Source: Nitrosomonas ureae
GTDB taxonomy: Bacteria > Pseudomonadota > Gammaproteobacteria > Burkholderiales > Nitrosomonadaceae
Direction: 5' to 3'
Assembly (NCBI RefSeq): GCF_900108305.1
Contig: NZ_FNUX01000001.1
Location: 124,001-188,000 of the forward strand
DNA length: 64,000 nucleotides
Made by a program: the position numbers and the translations under genes. Within the stretch, counting starts at the first letter, position 1; every line of letters begins with the position of its first letter. This document shows positions 26,598 through 35,983 of the stretch, in pieces. Under the pieces are notes generated by a model. That model searched no databases, was not told where the DNA came from, and saw only the letters and a list, made by a program, of their open reading frames with translations.

Positions 26598-28265
26598 TCA
26601 TTCATCAAGCACCCGCCCAGATCGAATTTCCCGCAGCTTAGGATCGTCAGGCAAAATGGATTCCGCTCTTTGCAAATAAAGTCTGGCTGCATCAAGCTTA
26701 CCTTCAGCCCTTGATTTCTCAATAAACTGAATATAACGATCCACCATCTTCTGCAGACCTTCGAGCGCCTCTGCATTATTGGATTCCATCGCCAACACCA
26801 TCTGGTAATATTTGTGCGCATTGTCTCTTGCAGGTGTGGTGAAGCGTTCCACTTTCATGGCCTTCTCAGCAGCCGCCAAATGTTTCTTAATTAAGCCTGC
26901 ATCAATTGGATTTACCGGAGAATCCTGCCCCGCGGATTGCGGCAAAGATGCATCAACTGCTGCATTACGTTCCGCTTCAACAACCGCCAGTCCCTCTGGG
27001 AAAAAGATACTTGCACCGGATTGATTCTCAGGCTCATACGACATTGCTCGTACGGTTTCGGATATTTTATCGGGGACGGATTCTTGATTTGATTCGGTTG
27101 CAGCGGATGCAACGGATGAATCTTCTTCTTTTATCTCCGATGTATCAGCGACTTTCCCGGGATCGCGTTGAAATAAAGGCTCAGTAACCACAGTACCTGC
27201 CTCCCCATCCAATAGCTTCGCAGGATTCTCGCCAAACCATAATCCAACAGTCACCAGGACAACGATTCCGATCATGATGCCCATCAATAGTGCATTATTA
27301 GCGACCGGGCGGCTACGGGAAACGGTCTCTGCAGTGGTCTGTTTTACAGTTGCAGTTTTGGTTTCACTGGCATGTTCGGATTTCAGCAACGCCAGAATCT
27401 CACCCGCCGATTGCGGCCTATCCTGATATTCCGGCTGTAGCATCCACTGCACCGCTTGCAATAATTCAGCGCTATAGGCGATGTCCGGAGATCCGGAGAG
27501 ATCACCCATTGGATCGGACTCCCCCTGGCTTAAGGCCGTTTTCCTGATCTGCGCCGCAACAGGCGAGCGATGCGTCATACCTGCATACAGGACTGCACCC
27601 AACGCATAAAAATCGGTTGCAGGCCCAGGTTCATTGCCGGATTCATATTGCTCCGCAGGCGCATAACCAACGGCTAATTCCTCAGTGAGGCGCGAGGTAC
27701 GCGCAGCGATCGCTAATCGTGCGGCAGAAAAATTGATCAGTAGCGGTTCACCATCCTTACCGATAAGAATCGCCGCAGGTTGAATGCCACCATGCACGAT
27801 TTTGTGTTCGTGTATTTTCTGCAACGCGCTCAAGACCGACGTCAGTATGAATTTTAACTCTGCTTCCGCCAGAGAGGCTTGTGCCTCTAATAACTTGGAA
27901 AACGGCATTCCCTCCTGGCTACCCATAATCAGATACGCCGTTCCGTTCGATAAGAGAATATTCTCTGTCACAGCAATATTAGGATGCTCGATCTGGATAA
28001 GAACCTCGGCCTGATGCACAAATGCCTTTAATCCATAGTCAAAATTTTCTTTTTCTGCTGGAAATTTAGGTTCAATACCAACACCATCCGTTGCACGCAG
28101 GGCAAAATCGTGAGGAAAGTATTCACGTATTTTTATCCGTTCCTTAAGATGATGATTCCAGCCACGATAAGTGATATCAAATGAACTCACTTTTGCAACG
28201 CCTTTAATTTCATAGACGCCGATTTGCGTGCCTTCGGGCAGATTTTGATCGTGTATTTGTGTCAT
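26598..28265 (-). CDS. Membrane Ser/Thr kinase homologue, probable pseudokinase
   Basis: A 555-residue protein with an N-terminal kinase-like domain (about residues 15-290), a transmembrane helix LLMGIMIGIVVLVTVGLW (about 327-344), an acidic/serine-rich linker and a C-terminal helical region with TPR-like character. Catalytic positions are changed. The beta-3 VAIK lysine aligns with Arg47 in IKIREYFP, HRD reads HGG (158-160), the following Asn is Ala, and DFG reads NFS (178-180). The glycine loop is also degenerate. Structural signatures APAEQY and TDFYALGAVLY remain. It probably binds partners or ligands rather than phosphorylating them. The frame is intact, so it is maintained. Function unknown. 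Confidence 0.85.
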   Translation of the reverse strand: MTQIHDQNLPEGTQIGVYEIKGVAKVSSFDITYRGWNHHLKERIKIREYFPHDFALRATDGVGIEPKFPAEKENFDYGLKAFVHQAEVLIQIEHPNIAVTENILLSNGTAYLIMGSQEGMPFSKLLEAQASLAEAELKFILTSVLSALQKIHEHKIVHGGIQPAAILIGKDGEPLLINFSAARLAIAARTSRLTEELAVGYAPAEQYESGNEPGPATDFYALGAVLYAGMTHRSPVAAQIRKTALSQGESDPMGDLSGSPDIAYSAELLQAVQWMLQPEYQDRPQSAGEILALLKSEHASETKTATVKQTTAETVSRSRPVANNALLMGIMIGIVVLVTVGLWFGENPAKLLDGEAGTVVTEPLFQRDPGKVADTSEIKEEDSSVASAATESNQESVPDKISETVRAMSYEPENQSGASIFFPEGLAVVEAERNAAVDASLPQSAGQDSPVNPIDAGLIKKHLAAAEKAMKVERFTTPARDNAHKYYQMVLAMESNNAEALEGLQKMVDRYIQFIEKSRAEGKLDAARLYLQRAESILPDDPKLREIRSGRVLDE

Positions 28266-28651
28266 GATAGGTATTATTCCTGTTACTAATATCGATAAGG
28301 TGTCTGATTTTTATTATAAGCACCTTAGAGCTGCAAGGTTAACCATGATAACCTGTCCTGCAAGGCAACCAGTCGATACAGCGGTCCGTCACAATAAAAA
28401 TAAAACGGTCAGTAATGGGATAGTGTAATGCAACTGAGTTAAAAAGTGGGCGCCATGGCATTCTTGGAATAGAATCATTTTAGCATTTGCATAAAGATGG
28501 CTTGCCAAGCTTAATGACGTATTAGTAAACTTTGAGTTAATTCAAGAAAACCGGAAGAATGTTAAAAAACAGTCGGGTGATTTGCCCGCAAGGCAAGCTA
28601 TGACGATTCATCGAATATTATTAATACTGCCAGTCTCGAGTCACAATAATC
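28266..28651. other. Intergenic region, no gene seen
   Basis: 386 nt between the divergent pseudokinase and phosphatase genes. AT-rich; it contains GGTTA / TAACC short symmetry near 28337 but no convincing gene, RNA or repeat. It presumably holds the two promoters. Confidence 0.4.
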
Positions 28652-29143
28652 ATGAACCAGAATAAAAAAATAAAAGTATTATTCGTCTGCATGGGCAATA
28701 TTTGCCGATCTCCAACCGCGGATGCGGTATTCCGGCATATCGTCAAGACCGCCGGAGCGGATCACATGATTGAAGTGGATTCCGCGGGTACGCATGCTTA
28801 TCACATTGGCAACCCGCCGGATCACCGTGCGCAGCATACGGCATTGCAACGCGGGTACAAAATGCACGAATTACGTGCCCGCGCAGTGCAATCGAGTGAT
28901 TTTGAGGAATTCGACTATATTCTTGCCATGGACAACGAAAATCTCGCCTTATTGCGGCAGCGCAGTCCTCAGCAGCATCTCGGCAAGATCCAGTTATTCA
29001 TGCAATATGGCGAAAACAATCCTGCAAGTATCGAGGTGCCTGATCCTTACTTCGGCGGGCAACAAGGATTTGAGCAGGTGCTGGATATGGTCGAGGAAGC
29101 CAGCCGCGGTCTGCTGGCGCATCTGCGCACTCATAAAATATAA
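28652..29143 (+). CDS. Low-molecular-weight protein tyrosine phosphatase
   Basis: A 163-residue phosphatase. The P-loop CMGNICRSP follows VLFV at the N-terminus, and the general acid Asp is in VPDPYFGG. DSAGTHAYHIGNPPD is the conserved middle. Members act on phosphotyrosine of exopolysaccharide kinases (Wzb-like) or on arginine phosphate. The next gene, formaldehyde dehydrogenase, begins 15 nt later, so they may be co-transcribed, though a functional link is not obvious. Confidence 0.94.
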   Translation: MNQNKKIKVLFVCMGNICRSPTADAVFRHIVKTAGADHMIEVDSAGTHAYHIGNPPDHRAQHTALQRGYKMHELRARAVQSSDFEEFDYILAMDNENLALLRQRSPQQHLGKIQLFMQYGENNPASIEVPDPYFGGQQGFEQVLDMVEEASRGLLAHLRTHKI

Positions 29144-29158
29144 CGAGGACAAATTTCA

Positions 29159-30265
29159 ATGAAAACAAAAGCTGCAATAGCCTGGAAGGCCGGTCAGCCA
29201 TTAACGATCGAACAGGTCGATCTGGCAGGCCCGAAATCCGGTGAAGTGCTGGTCGAGATCAAAGCCACCGGCATTTGCCATACCGATTATTACACGCTAT
29301 CAGGCGCTGATCCCGAAGGCCTTTTTCCGGCCATCCTGGGTCATGAAGGCGCCGGGGTGGTGGTGGATATCGGCCCCAACGTCAAGTCGCTGCGCAAAGG
29401 CGATCATGTCATTCCGCTATACACGCCGGAATGCCGCGAATGCAAATTCTGCCTTTCCCAAAAAACCAATCTATGCCAGGCGATTCGCAGCACCCAGGGC
29501 AAAGGCCTGATGCCGGACAGTACATCGCGCTTCTCTCTGGATGGAAAACCGCTGTTCCATTACATGGGCACATCGACATTCTCCAATTACACCGTGGTAC
29601 CGGAAATCGCGCTGGCGAAAATCCGCGAAGACGCCCCTTTTGACAAGGTGTGCTACATCGGTTGCGGCGTCACCACCGGGCTCGGTGCGGTGATCTACAC
29701 CGCCAAAGTCGAACCCGGCGCAAACATAGCGGTGTTCGGTCTGGGCGGAATCGGCTTGAACGTGATTCAAGGCGCGCGCATGGTCGGCGCCGGCAAAATC
29801 ATCGGCATCGATATCAATCCGGGGCGCGAAGCGATGGCGCGCAAATTCGGCATGACGCATTTCATCAATCCGAACGATGTGCCCAATATCGTCGATGCGG
29901 TGGTGCAATTGACCGATGGCGGCGCGGATTACAGTTTTGAGTGCATCGGCAACACCAAAATCATGCGCCAGGCGCTGGAATGCACGCACAAAGGCTGGGG
30001 ACGCAGCATCATCATCGGCGTCGCCGAGGCTGGTGCGGAAATCAGCACGCGGCCATTCCAACTCGTTACCGGCCGCAAATGGGAAGGTTCCGCCTTCGGC
30101 GGCGCGCGAGGCCGCACCGATGTACCCAAAATCGTCGATTGGTACATGGAAGGAAAAATCGACATCGATTCGTTGATCACCCACATCCTGCCATTGGACA
30201 AGATCAATGACGGCTTTGACTTGATGAAAAGCGGTGAATCCATCCGCTCGGTGGTGATTTATTAA
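29159..30265 (+). CDS. frmA: S-(hydroxymethyl)glutathione dehydrogenase (class III alcohol dehydrogenase)
   Basis: A 368-residue zinc-dependent dehydrogenase that oxidises the formaldehyde-glutathione adduct to S-formylglutathione. The catalytic zinc Cys/His are in [12 protein letters not shown] and ILGHEGAG, and the structural zinc cysteines in [18 protein letters not shown]. The NAD-binding [13 protein letters not shown] is intact. GAGGAC lies before the ATG. Directly followed by the hydrolase that completes the pathway, 2 nt downstream. In an ammonia oxidiser this would detoxify formaldehyde from methanol or methylamine co-oxidation (inference). Confidence 0.97.
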   Translation: MKTKAAIAWKAGQPLTIEQVDLAGPKSGEVLVEIKATGICHTDYYTLSGADPEGLFPAILGHEGAGVVVDIGPNVKSLRKGDHVIPLYTPECRECKFCLSQKTNLCQAIRSTQGKGLMPDSTSRFSLDGKPLFHYMGTSTFSNYTVVPEIALAKIREDAPFDKVCYIGCGVTTGLGAVIYTAKVEPGANIAVFGLGGIGLNVIQGARMVGAGKIIGIDINPGREAMARKFGMTHFINPNDVPNIVDAVVQLTDGGADYSFECIGNTKIMRQALECTHKGWGRSIIIGVAEAGAEISTRPFQLVTGRKWEGSAFGGARGRTDVPKIVDWYMEGKIDIDSLITHILPLDKINDGFDLMKSGESIRSVVIY

Positions 30266-30267
30266 TC

Positions 30268-31110
30268 ATGACGACACTCGAAACCCGCAACCAGCACAGC
30301 TGCTTCGGCGGCATTCAGGGCTTTTATCAGCACTCATCCGGGATCATCGGTTTGCCGATGCGCTTTTCCGTGTACCAACCGCCCCAGGCGCAATATCAGC
30401 GCGTGCCGGTGGTGTTTTTCCTGGCCGGACTCACCTGCACCGAAGAAACCTTCATGATCAAAGCCGGCGCGCAGCGTTACGCGGCGGAATACGGCCTGAT
30501 GCTGGTATCGATGGACACCAGCCCGCGCCAAACCGGAATTGCCGGTGAAACGGATGATTGGGATTTTGGCGCCGGTGCGGGGTTTTATCTGGATGCTTCG
30601 CTCGCACCGTGGTCAAAGCATTACCGTATGGAAAGCTACATCACGCAAGAACTGCATTCCATCATCACCGGCCAATTCCCCGCAGAACCGGATCGCATCG
30701 GCATTTCCGGCCATTCGATGGGCGGTCACGGCGCGTTGACACTGGCGCTGCGCCATCCCGATCTGTTTCGTTCGGTATCCGCGTTCGCGCCGGTTTGCGC
30801 ACCAATGCAATGCCCGTGGGGACAGAAAGCATTCCGCAACTATCTGGGTGAAGATCAACAAAACTGGCGCCAGTACGACGCTACCGCGCTGATCAGAGAT
30901 GGCCGTCACGTGCCTGATTTATTGATCGATCAGGGTATGGACGATCAGTTCCTGGCTCAGCAACTGTACCCGGAAGCTTTAGAGAAAGCGTGCCGTGAAG
31001 CGGATCAGAATCTCACGCTGCGATTTCACAGCGGGTATGACCATAGTTATTATTTCATCAGCACGTTTATCGGCGAGCATTTGAAGTATCATCGAGAGCA
31101 GCTTGGTTAA
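30268..31110 (+). CDS. fghA: S-formylglutathione hydrolase
   Basis: A 280-residue alpha/beta-hydrolase (esterase D type) that releases formate from S-formylglutathione. The nucleophile Ser is in ISGHSMGGHGALT, the Asp in LIDQGMDDQFL and the His in GYDHSYYFI. FFLAGLTCTEETF is the oxyanion region. Only 2 nt separate it from frmA, so translation is coupled. Confidence 0.97.
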   Translation: MTTLETRNQHSCFGGIQGFYQHSSGIIGLPMRFSVYQPPQAQYQRVPVVFFLAGLTCTEETFMIKAGAQRYAAEYGLMLVSMDTSPRQTGIAGETDDWDFGAGAGFYLDASLAPWSKHYRMESYITQELHSIITGQFPAEPDRIGISGHSMGGHGALTLALRHPDLFRSVSAFAPVCAPMQCPWGQKAFRNYLGEDQQNWRQYDATALIRDGRHVPDLLIDQGMDDQFLAQQLYPEALEKACREADQNLTLRFHSGYDHSYYFISTFIGEHLKYHREQLG

Positions 31111-31188
31111 TTTAATGTTTTCCACGATCGCATAACCCATTTGATCTCAGTGTAATGATTGTGCTACTGTTGCATTCCTTAATTAAGT

Positions 31189-31205
31189 GTACGGTCATAC
31201 CGTAC
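31189..31205. promoter_or_regulatory. Candidate YefM operator palindrome
   Basis: A perfect inverted repeat GTACGGT-CAT-ACCGTAC, 10 nt before the antitoxin start. Antitoxins of this type repress their own operon at such palindromes; the assignment rests on position and symmetry. Confidence 0.55.
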
Positions 31206-31215
31206 GCCAATCAAA

Positions 31216-31488
31216 ATGGATAACATCAGCGTCAATAAATTTCGCGATAACCTGAAAAACATCGTTGAGAAGGTTATCAGCGAACATCAGCCGGTTAAAA
31301 TTACCCGTCGAAGCGGTGAGGATTTTGTGATCATCAGTGCCGAAGATTGGGCGCGTGATCAAGAAACACTTTTTGTGCTCCAAAATACGAGCCTAATACA
31401 ACAAATTCTGGCTTCGACACAGACCCACACCACAAAATCGGGATATATCCCACCGGATGAAGAAATCCAAAAGATCCTTGGTGTTTGA
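31216..31488 (+). CDS. YefM/Phd-family antitoxin
   Basis: A 90-residue Phd/YefM-type antitoxin. The DNA-binding N-terminus reads ISVNKFRDNLKNIVEKV and is followed by VKITRRSGEDFVIISAEDW, the classic strand of this family. The C-terminal half would wrap the toxin. It overlaps the toxin gene by 32 nt. A palindrome just upstream suggests autoregulation. Confidence 0.92.
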   Translation: MDNISVNKFRDNLKNIVEKVISEHQPVKITRRSGEDFVIISAEDWARDQETLFVLQNTSLIQQILASTQTHTTKSGYIPPDEEIQKILGV

Positions 31489-31738
31489 AGGCAATACGTG
31501 GGAAATTTACGAAGCACTGAAAACACGTGACCCGCGCCTGCATAAATCACTATGCAACATTCTGAAAGAAATGCTTCGCGATGATCCATCAATGGGCACC
31601 GGTAAACCGGAAATGTTGCGGCATAACTTAACAGGTTTCTGGTCGCGCAGGCTTAGCCAAAAAGACCGGGTGATCTACAAATTTGACGATAAGTATGTTT
31701 ATATTTTCGCCATTGGCGGACATTACGAACAACTGTAA
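31457..31738 (+). CDS. YoeB/Txe-like mRNA-interferase toxin
   Basis: A 93-residue RelE-superfamily toxin. LVFEGNTWEIYEALKTRDPRL, then KEMLRDDPSMGTGKPEMLRH, and the C-terminal SRRLSQKDRVIYKFDDKYVYIFAIGGHYE match the YoeB pattern (basic residues, R-V-I-Y, final H-Y). It should cut mRNA in the ribosomal A site. Overlaps the antitoxin. A further open frame follows directly after its stop. Confidence 0.9.
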   Translation: MKKSKRSLVFEGNTWEIYEALKTRDPRLHKSLCNILKEMLRDDPSMGTGKPEMLRHNLTGFWSRRLSQKDRVIYKFDDKYVYIFAIGGHYEQL

Positions 31739-31993
31739 ATAGATCATCGAACGCGCATCATCGTAAATAAGCATAAGGCTGCCATTCATATTGGCAACCA
31801 GGGCCATGAAGTATCGCTAGAAATTCGCAAGCTGTACGAAGTGCTCTCCAGATCAGATGAGGATGCGGAAAAACATGGGCAGATTCGCGTCATTGACGAA
31901 TCGGGAGAAGATTATTTATACCCGGCCACTACATTTACTTACGTATCATTACCGGAAAATGTCATTGAACGCGTCATTTCAGCGTTCGTTTAG
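31739..31993 (+). pseudogene. Small conserved-looking ORF with no standard start codon
   Basis: Directly after the yoeB stop, in the same frame, 84 sense codons run to a TAG at 31991-31993. The product contains RIIVNKHKAAIHIGNQGHEV, then HGQIRVIDESGEDYLYP and a VSLPENVIERVI end. The RVIDESGEDYLYP stretch is familiar from small uncharacterised bacterial proteins that follow toxin-antitoxin genes. The first codon after the stop is ATA, and there is no early ATG, GTG or TTG in frame. The gene is therefore either a start-codon mutant, or is translated by re-initiation, or is fused to YoeB by stop readthrough. Coding character is good; the status is uncertain. Confidence 0.55.
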
Positions 31994-32083
31994 CATATTC
32001 GATAGATGTGAGAAACAATGAAAATTCATCCTCATGCGAATCTTATGATGCAATGCTTTTTAGTTATTTCATTACGTGCTTGA

Positions 32084-32809
32084 GTGAAAGAATTCTTGAT
32101 TATGGACCTGACACCATATGCGCTTCAGATGAGATTTAGATTTATGAAAAATAAATATTTTAAATTTTATGATGGATTTTGTAACAAAAAACGTAGAGAG
32201 AAGGCATTAGACCATGCATTGGATATAAGAAAGTTTGAAATCGAACTTTATTGGAAAAGAGCTACTTATTTTTGGGCATTCATAGCTGTAACGTTTGCAG
32301 GATACTTTTCCGTATCAGTTTCAGAGTCGATACCGCCGGGAATGTCGGAAAAAAAAATAATGAATAAGCAAGATATACTGCTACTAATCTCTTGTATCGG
32401 ATTTGTTTTTTCGATTGCTTGGTACTTTGTAAACAGAGCTAGCAAGTTTTGGCAGAACAACTGGGAGAGGCATGTTGACTTACTAGAAGATGAAATAATA
32501 GGGCCACTCTATAAAACTAGACTTGAAGAATGCTGCACATCTTTTTGGAAGCTAAACAACTCATACAAATTCTCCGTATCCAAAATAAATCAGCTTTTGA
32601 GTCTATTTGTTGTTTTAATCTTTTTTCTTCTGCTAATAAACGTATTGATAACTTACTATAGGATTACACTCCCCTTCGAATTATTCCCAACTATCTGCCT
32701 TTTTCTAACAGTCATTTTCATTTGTGCGCTTTACGTTTTTGGCAAACAAGATGACAAAGACGATAATGCAATGATTGCAAAATACCGATCAACTACACTT
32801 AAGGATTAA
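32084..32809 (+). CDS. Multi-span membrane protein, RipA-like
   Basis: A 241-residue AT-rich gene. Four predicted membrane segments: about residues 62-78, 97-116, 168-187 and 199-218. The linker between helices 2 and 3 has FWQNNWERHVDLLEDEIIGPLYK, a pattern I associate with RipA-type octameric membrane proteins of unknown role, though I hold this assignment loosely. A GTG at 32084 or the ATG at 32102 could be the start; neither has a strong ribosome site. Low GC and position next to a toxin-antitoxin module suggest acquisition. Confidence 0.6.
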   Translation: MKEFLIMDLTPYALQMRFRFMKNKYFKFYDGFCNKKRREKALDHALDIRKFEIELYWKRATYFWAFIAVTFAGYFSVSVSESIPPGMSEKKIMNKQDILLLISCIGFVFSIAWYFVNRASKFWQNNWERHVDLLEDEIIGPLYKTRLEECCTSFWKLNNSYKFSVSKINQLLSLFVVLIFFLLLINVLITYYRITLPFELFPTICLFLTVIFICALYVFGKQDDKDDNAMIAKYRSTTLKD

Positions 32810-32996
32810 ATCTATAGCCAAGAAATTAAAAACAAATATAAGATATAAGTAAATGTAGTGAATTCTGCATTGTTATAAAATAAATCTGTTTTTTAGATTT
32901 AAGAAAGCCAGAAAACCAATAGGATCCATATAAGAATTCCTGTTTTTGCGAAGAGTCACTCTGCGGAATCGAGAAAGTTTTGCAGAATGGCAGTTT

Positions 32997-33599
32997 TCAA
33001 AATTCCCCAGCACGTAAAATTTCTACCAACTTTGCCAGCGCCTGACCGCGATGGCTGATTCTATTTTTCTGTTCAGAAGTCATTTCTGCGGAAGTTTTAC
33101 CAAATTCCGGCAGATAAAAATACGGGTCGTAACCGAATCCGCCTTCGCCGCGCGGCTGGTCGATGATTTCGCCGTGCCACGATCCGTCGACGATGACCGG
33201 CTGCGGATCGGCAGCATGGCGCAGCAGTACGATGACGCAATAATAATAAGCGCGGCGATCGGTCTGTTGTTTCAGCGCTTCGATGAGTTTCTGATTGTTA
33301 CGCGCATCCGATTTGGGTTCACCGGCGTAACGTGCGGAATTGACGCCGGGCGCGCCGTTCAGCGCCCGCACGCAGATGCCGGAATCATCCGCCAATGCGG
33401 GTAATCCCGAGCAGCGGCTGGCATGGCGCGCTTTGGTCAATGCATTCTCGACAAAAGTGCCGTGAGGTTCATCGGCTTCACCGCAATTGAAATCAGACTG
33501 CGGTACTGCGGCAATTGCCAAAGGCGCCAGAATAGCATTGATTTCCCTTAATTTTCCTGGATTATGGCTGGCGATGACCAGTTTGTGCAGTGCATTCAT
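32997..33599 (-). CDS. rdgB: Non-canonical purine NTP pyrophosphatase (ITPase/XTPase)
   Basis: A 200-residue Ham1/RdgB enzyme that removes dITP and XTP. Signature parts are [39 protein letters not shown] and the substrate loop [19 protein letters not shown], ending [11 protein letters not shown]. Overlaps rph by 4 nt, so translation is coupled. Full length. Confidence 0.96.
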   Translation of the reverse strand: MNALHKLVIASHNPGKLREINAILAPLAIAAVPQSDFNCGEADEPHGTFVENALTKARHASRCSGLPALADDSGICVRALNGAPGVNSARYAGEPKSDARNNQKLIEALKQQTDRRAYYYCVIVLLRHAADPQPVIVDGSWHGEIIDQPRGEGGFGYDPYFYLPEFGKTSAEMTSEQKNRISHRGQALAKLVEILRAGEF

Positions 33600-34318
33600 G
33601 GCTGAGACAGGACTGTGCGCTGAATCCCAATCAATTCCTGAATGCCCTGTTGCGCCAAATCCAGCATCTTATCCAGTTCTTTGCGGTTGAAAGCGTTGCC
33701 TTCCGCAGTGCCCTGCACCTCGATGATGCCCAGACTGCCGGTCATCACCACATTCATATCCGTATCGCATGAAGAATCTTCAACATAATCCAGATCCAGT
33801 ACCGGAACGCCTTGATGAATGCCGACCGAGATCGCCGCCACATGGTCCGTGATCGGCGAGGTTTCAATGAGTTGCTGATAAATCAATTTCTCGACCGCGT
33901 CATGCAGCGCAACAAACGCACCGGTGATACTGGCCGTGCGCGTGCCGCCATCGGCCTGAATTACGTCACAATCAATCTGGATGGTGCGTTCGCCGAGTTT
34001 TTTAAGGTCGACCGCAGCGCGCAGCGCACGTCCGATCAGGCGTTGGATTTCCATCGTGCGCCCCGATTGCTTGCCTTTTGCCGCTTCACGCTGCATACGG
34101 GTATTCGTCGAACCGGGCAGCATGCCGTATTCGGCCGTCAGCCAGCCTTGACCCTGGCCTCTGAGGAAAGGGGGAACTTGCTCACTGATACTGGCGGTAC
34201 AGATCACCTTAGTATCACCGCATTCGATCAGCACCGACCCATCGGCGTGCTTGGTGTAACGGCGAATAATGTTGACCGGGCGGATTTGCGCCGGTGTACG
34301 CTGATGGCTTCGTGTCAT
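33596..34318 (-). CDS. rph: Ribonuclease PH
   Basis: A 240-residue phosphorolytic 3'-5' exoribonuclease that trims tRNA 3' ends. The N-terminal [24 protein letters not shown], the phosphate-binding [15 protein letters not shown], and [21 protein letters not shown] with the metal-binding Asp residues are present. First of the rph-rdgB pair. Complete C-terminus. Confidence 0.97.
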   Translation of the reverse strand: MTRSHQRTPAQIRPVNIIRRYTKHADGSVLIECGDTKVICTASISEQVPPFLRGQGQGWLTAEYGMLPGSTNTRMQREAAKGKQSGRTMEIQRLIGRALRAAVDLKKLGERTIQIDCDVIQADGGTRTASITGAFVALHDAVEKLIYQQLIETSPITDHVAAISVGIHQGVPVLDLDYVEDSSCDTDMNVVMTGSLGIIEVQGTAEGNAFNRKELDKMLDLAQQGIQELIGIQRTVLSQP

Positions 34319-34345
34319 GACTGAAATTTTATCCCGAATGAGAAC

Positions 34346-35152
34346 CTAGTTGGAAAAACGATAAGTCGGTTTACCCGGAGTGCCCGCTGATACGGTCAGA
34401 ACTTCATAACCGTCTGCAGTAACCAGAATGGTATGTTCCCACTGCGCTGACAAGCTGCCATCTTTGGTGGTAACGGTCCAGCCGTCCGGCAGATGACGAA
34501 TGGCCGCTTTACCCGCATTGATCATCGGCTCTACGGTAAAGATCATCCCTGGTTGCAATTCCAATCCGGTTCCGGTCCGGCCATAATGCAGCACTTGGGG
34601 GTTTTCATGAAATTTTGCGCCGATGCCATGGCCGCAGAATTCCCTGACCACACTATACCCCACCCCTTCGGCCAGTTTCTGAATGGCGTGTCCGATATCC
34701 CCTAAACGCTTACCTGGCTTGATTTCATCGATGCCCCGCCACATCGCTTCAAACGTAACCTCGCATAAACGTTTCGCCTGGATAGAAGGTTCCCCCACGT
34801 AAAACATCCGGCTGGTATCCCCGTGATACCCTTCATAAATCACGGTAATATCGATATTGATAATGTCTCCGTTTTTTAATTTTTTTTGACCCGGAACACC
34901 ATGACAAATCTGATTATTCACCGAAGTACAAATGGATTTGGGATAAGGAGTATGCCCTGAAGGCGCATAATTCAAGGGCGCAGGAATTGTCTTTTGCACA
35001 TCGACCATATAGTGATGGCACAACGAATCCAGTTCCTCAGTAGCGATGCCTGCCACGACATAAGGGTTGATGTAGTCAAGCACTTCCGCCGCCAGCCGTC
35101 CTGCAATGCGCATTTTTTCTATTTCCTGCGCTGTTTTTATCATTACCGTCAT
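34346..35152 (-). CDS. map: Methionine aminopeptidase type I
   Basis: A 268-residue M24 peptidase that removes N-terminal methionine. The five metal ligands are visible: Asp in INIDITVIYEGYHGDTSRMF (two aspartates), His in VREFCGHGIG, Glu in FTVEPMIN and Glu in SAQWEHTILV. No zinc-finger extension. The start could be at residue 1 or 4 (MTVM). 27 nt before rph on the same strand. Confidence 0.97.
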   Translation of the reverse strand: MTVMIKTAQEIEKMRIAGRLAAEVLDYINPYVVAGIATEELDSLCHHYMVDVQKTIPAPLNYAPSGHTPYPKSICTSVNNQICHGVPGQKKLKNGDIINIDITVIYEGYHGDTSRMFYVGEPSIQAKRLCEVTFEAMWRGIDEIKPGKRLGDIGHAIQKLAEGVGYSVVREFCGHGIGAKFHENPQVLHYGRTGTGLELQPGMIFTVEPMINAGKAAIRHLPDGWTVTTKDGSLSAQWEHTILVTADGYEVLTVSAGTPGKPTYRFSN

Positions 35153-35252
35153 TATTAGTTTATTCGATGATTGAATGAAAAATTTTGAAATATCATTAAT
35201 TCTTAATAAATTGCAACAAACTTTGATAACCCGATGTTCTTACGAGGGTATA

Positions 35253-35846
35253 TTATAAACGCTCACACTTGCCTTGAACTAATTGCGTGTCATCAAATTG
35301 CTCAACCAATTTTTGCATCTGCTCCTTAATCATTCGCGTCGGATTATGGATAACTATATTTTTTAGCAAAACACTGCGGTCTTCTATTCTGGCATTGGCG
35401 ATACCCTTTTTCTCCGTCTCCCTTAATTGTTTCAGCGCATCGTTCTGATCATAAAACATACCCAGAGAAATTGCATTCTTCCATTGCGTTTCATCTTTGA
35501 CGCGGAAACTGACAATGCCCAGATTTCTTAATTTATTGATTTCACGATTGGCAGCTTCTTTATTCGAAAAAGGCGGAATATACAACCAGAACATAATGGT
35601 ATCACCCGATTCTTCCAGGCTATACAACAGTTCAGGAAATAATTCCGACAAAACTGTCTGAGCATATTGGATTTGTTCTTCATAAAACTTACCCCAGATC
35701 AAACAACTTTCATGCGCTGAGACCAATACTATTTTTTCAGGATTCTGTTGCGCCGACAGAAATTCATTTTTCTCTTCCGGCAAGAACTGATTGCCCATTA
35801 CATAGGCTATATTAACTAACAGTAAAATAATAAAGATTATTTTCAT
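35253..35846 (-). CDS. Exported SPOR-like protein
   Basis: A 197-residue protein with an N-terminal hydrophobic anchor (KIIFIILLLVNIAYVMG). The middle, DTIMFWLYIPPFSNKEAANREINKLRNLGI followed by SLGMFYDQNDALKQLRE, matches the pattern of SPOR peptidoglycan-binding domains. It would therefore act in the periplasm, probably at septal or denuded glycan. AT-rich; separated by about 100 nt from map. Domain call by pattern only. Confidence 0.65.
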   Translation of the reverse strand: MKIIFIILLLVNIAYVMGNQFLPEEKNEFLSAQQNPEKIVLVSAHESCLIWGKFYEEQIQYAQTVLSELFPELLYSLEESGDTIMFWLYIPPFSNKEAANREINKLRNLGIVSFRVKDETQWKNAISLGMFYDQNDALKQLRETEKKGIANARIEDRSVLLKNIVIHNPTRMIKEQMQKLVEQFDDTQLVQGKCERL

Positions 35847-35983
35847 TGAAAAATAAAATATTATAATTAACGAAGATCAGCTTAATTTTGTTGTTAACGT
35901 TGTTATGCCTTGTTAAAATACGCCGTTATTTCTCGAACATGTCTAGCAATTTTTGAAAGCCTTTTAAAAACGGAATAAGAAAT

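Noticed and set aside
29471-30184. A 237-codon minus-strand frame inside frmA
   Set aside because: Shadow of a well-recognised enzyme gene; low-complexity His/Asp/Ala-rich composition.
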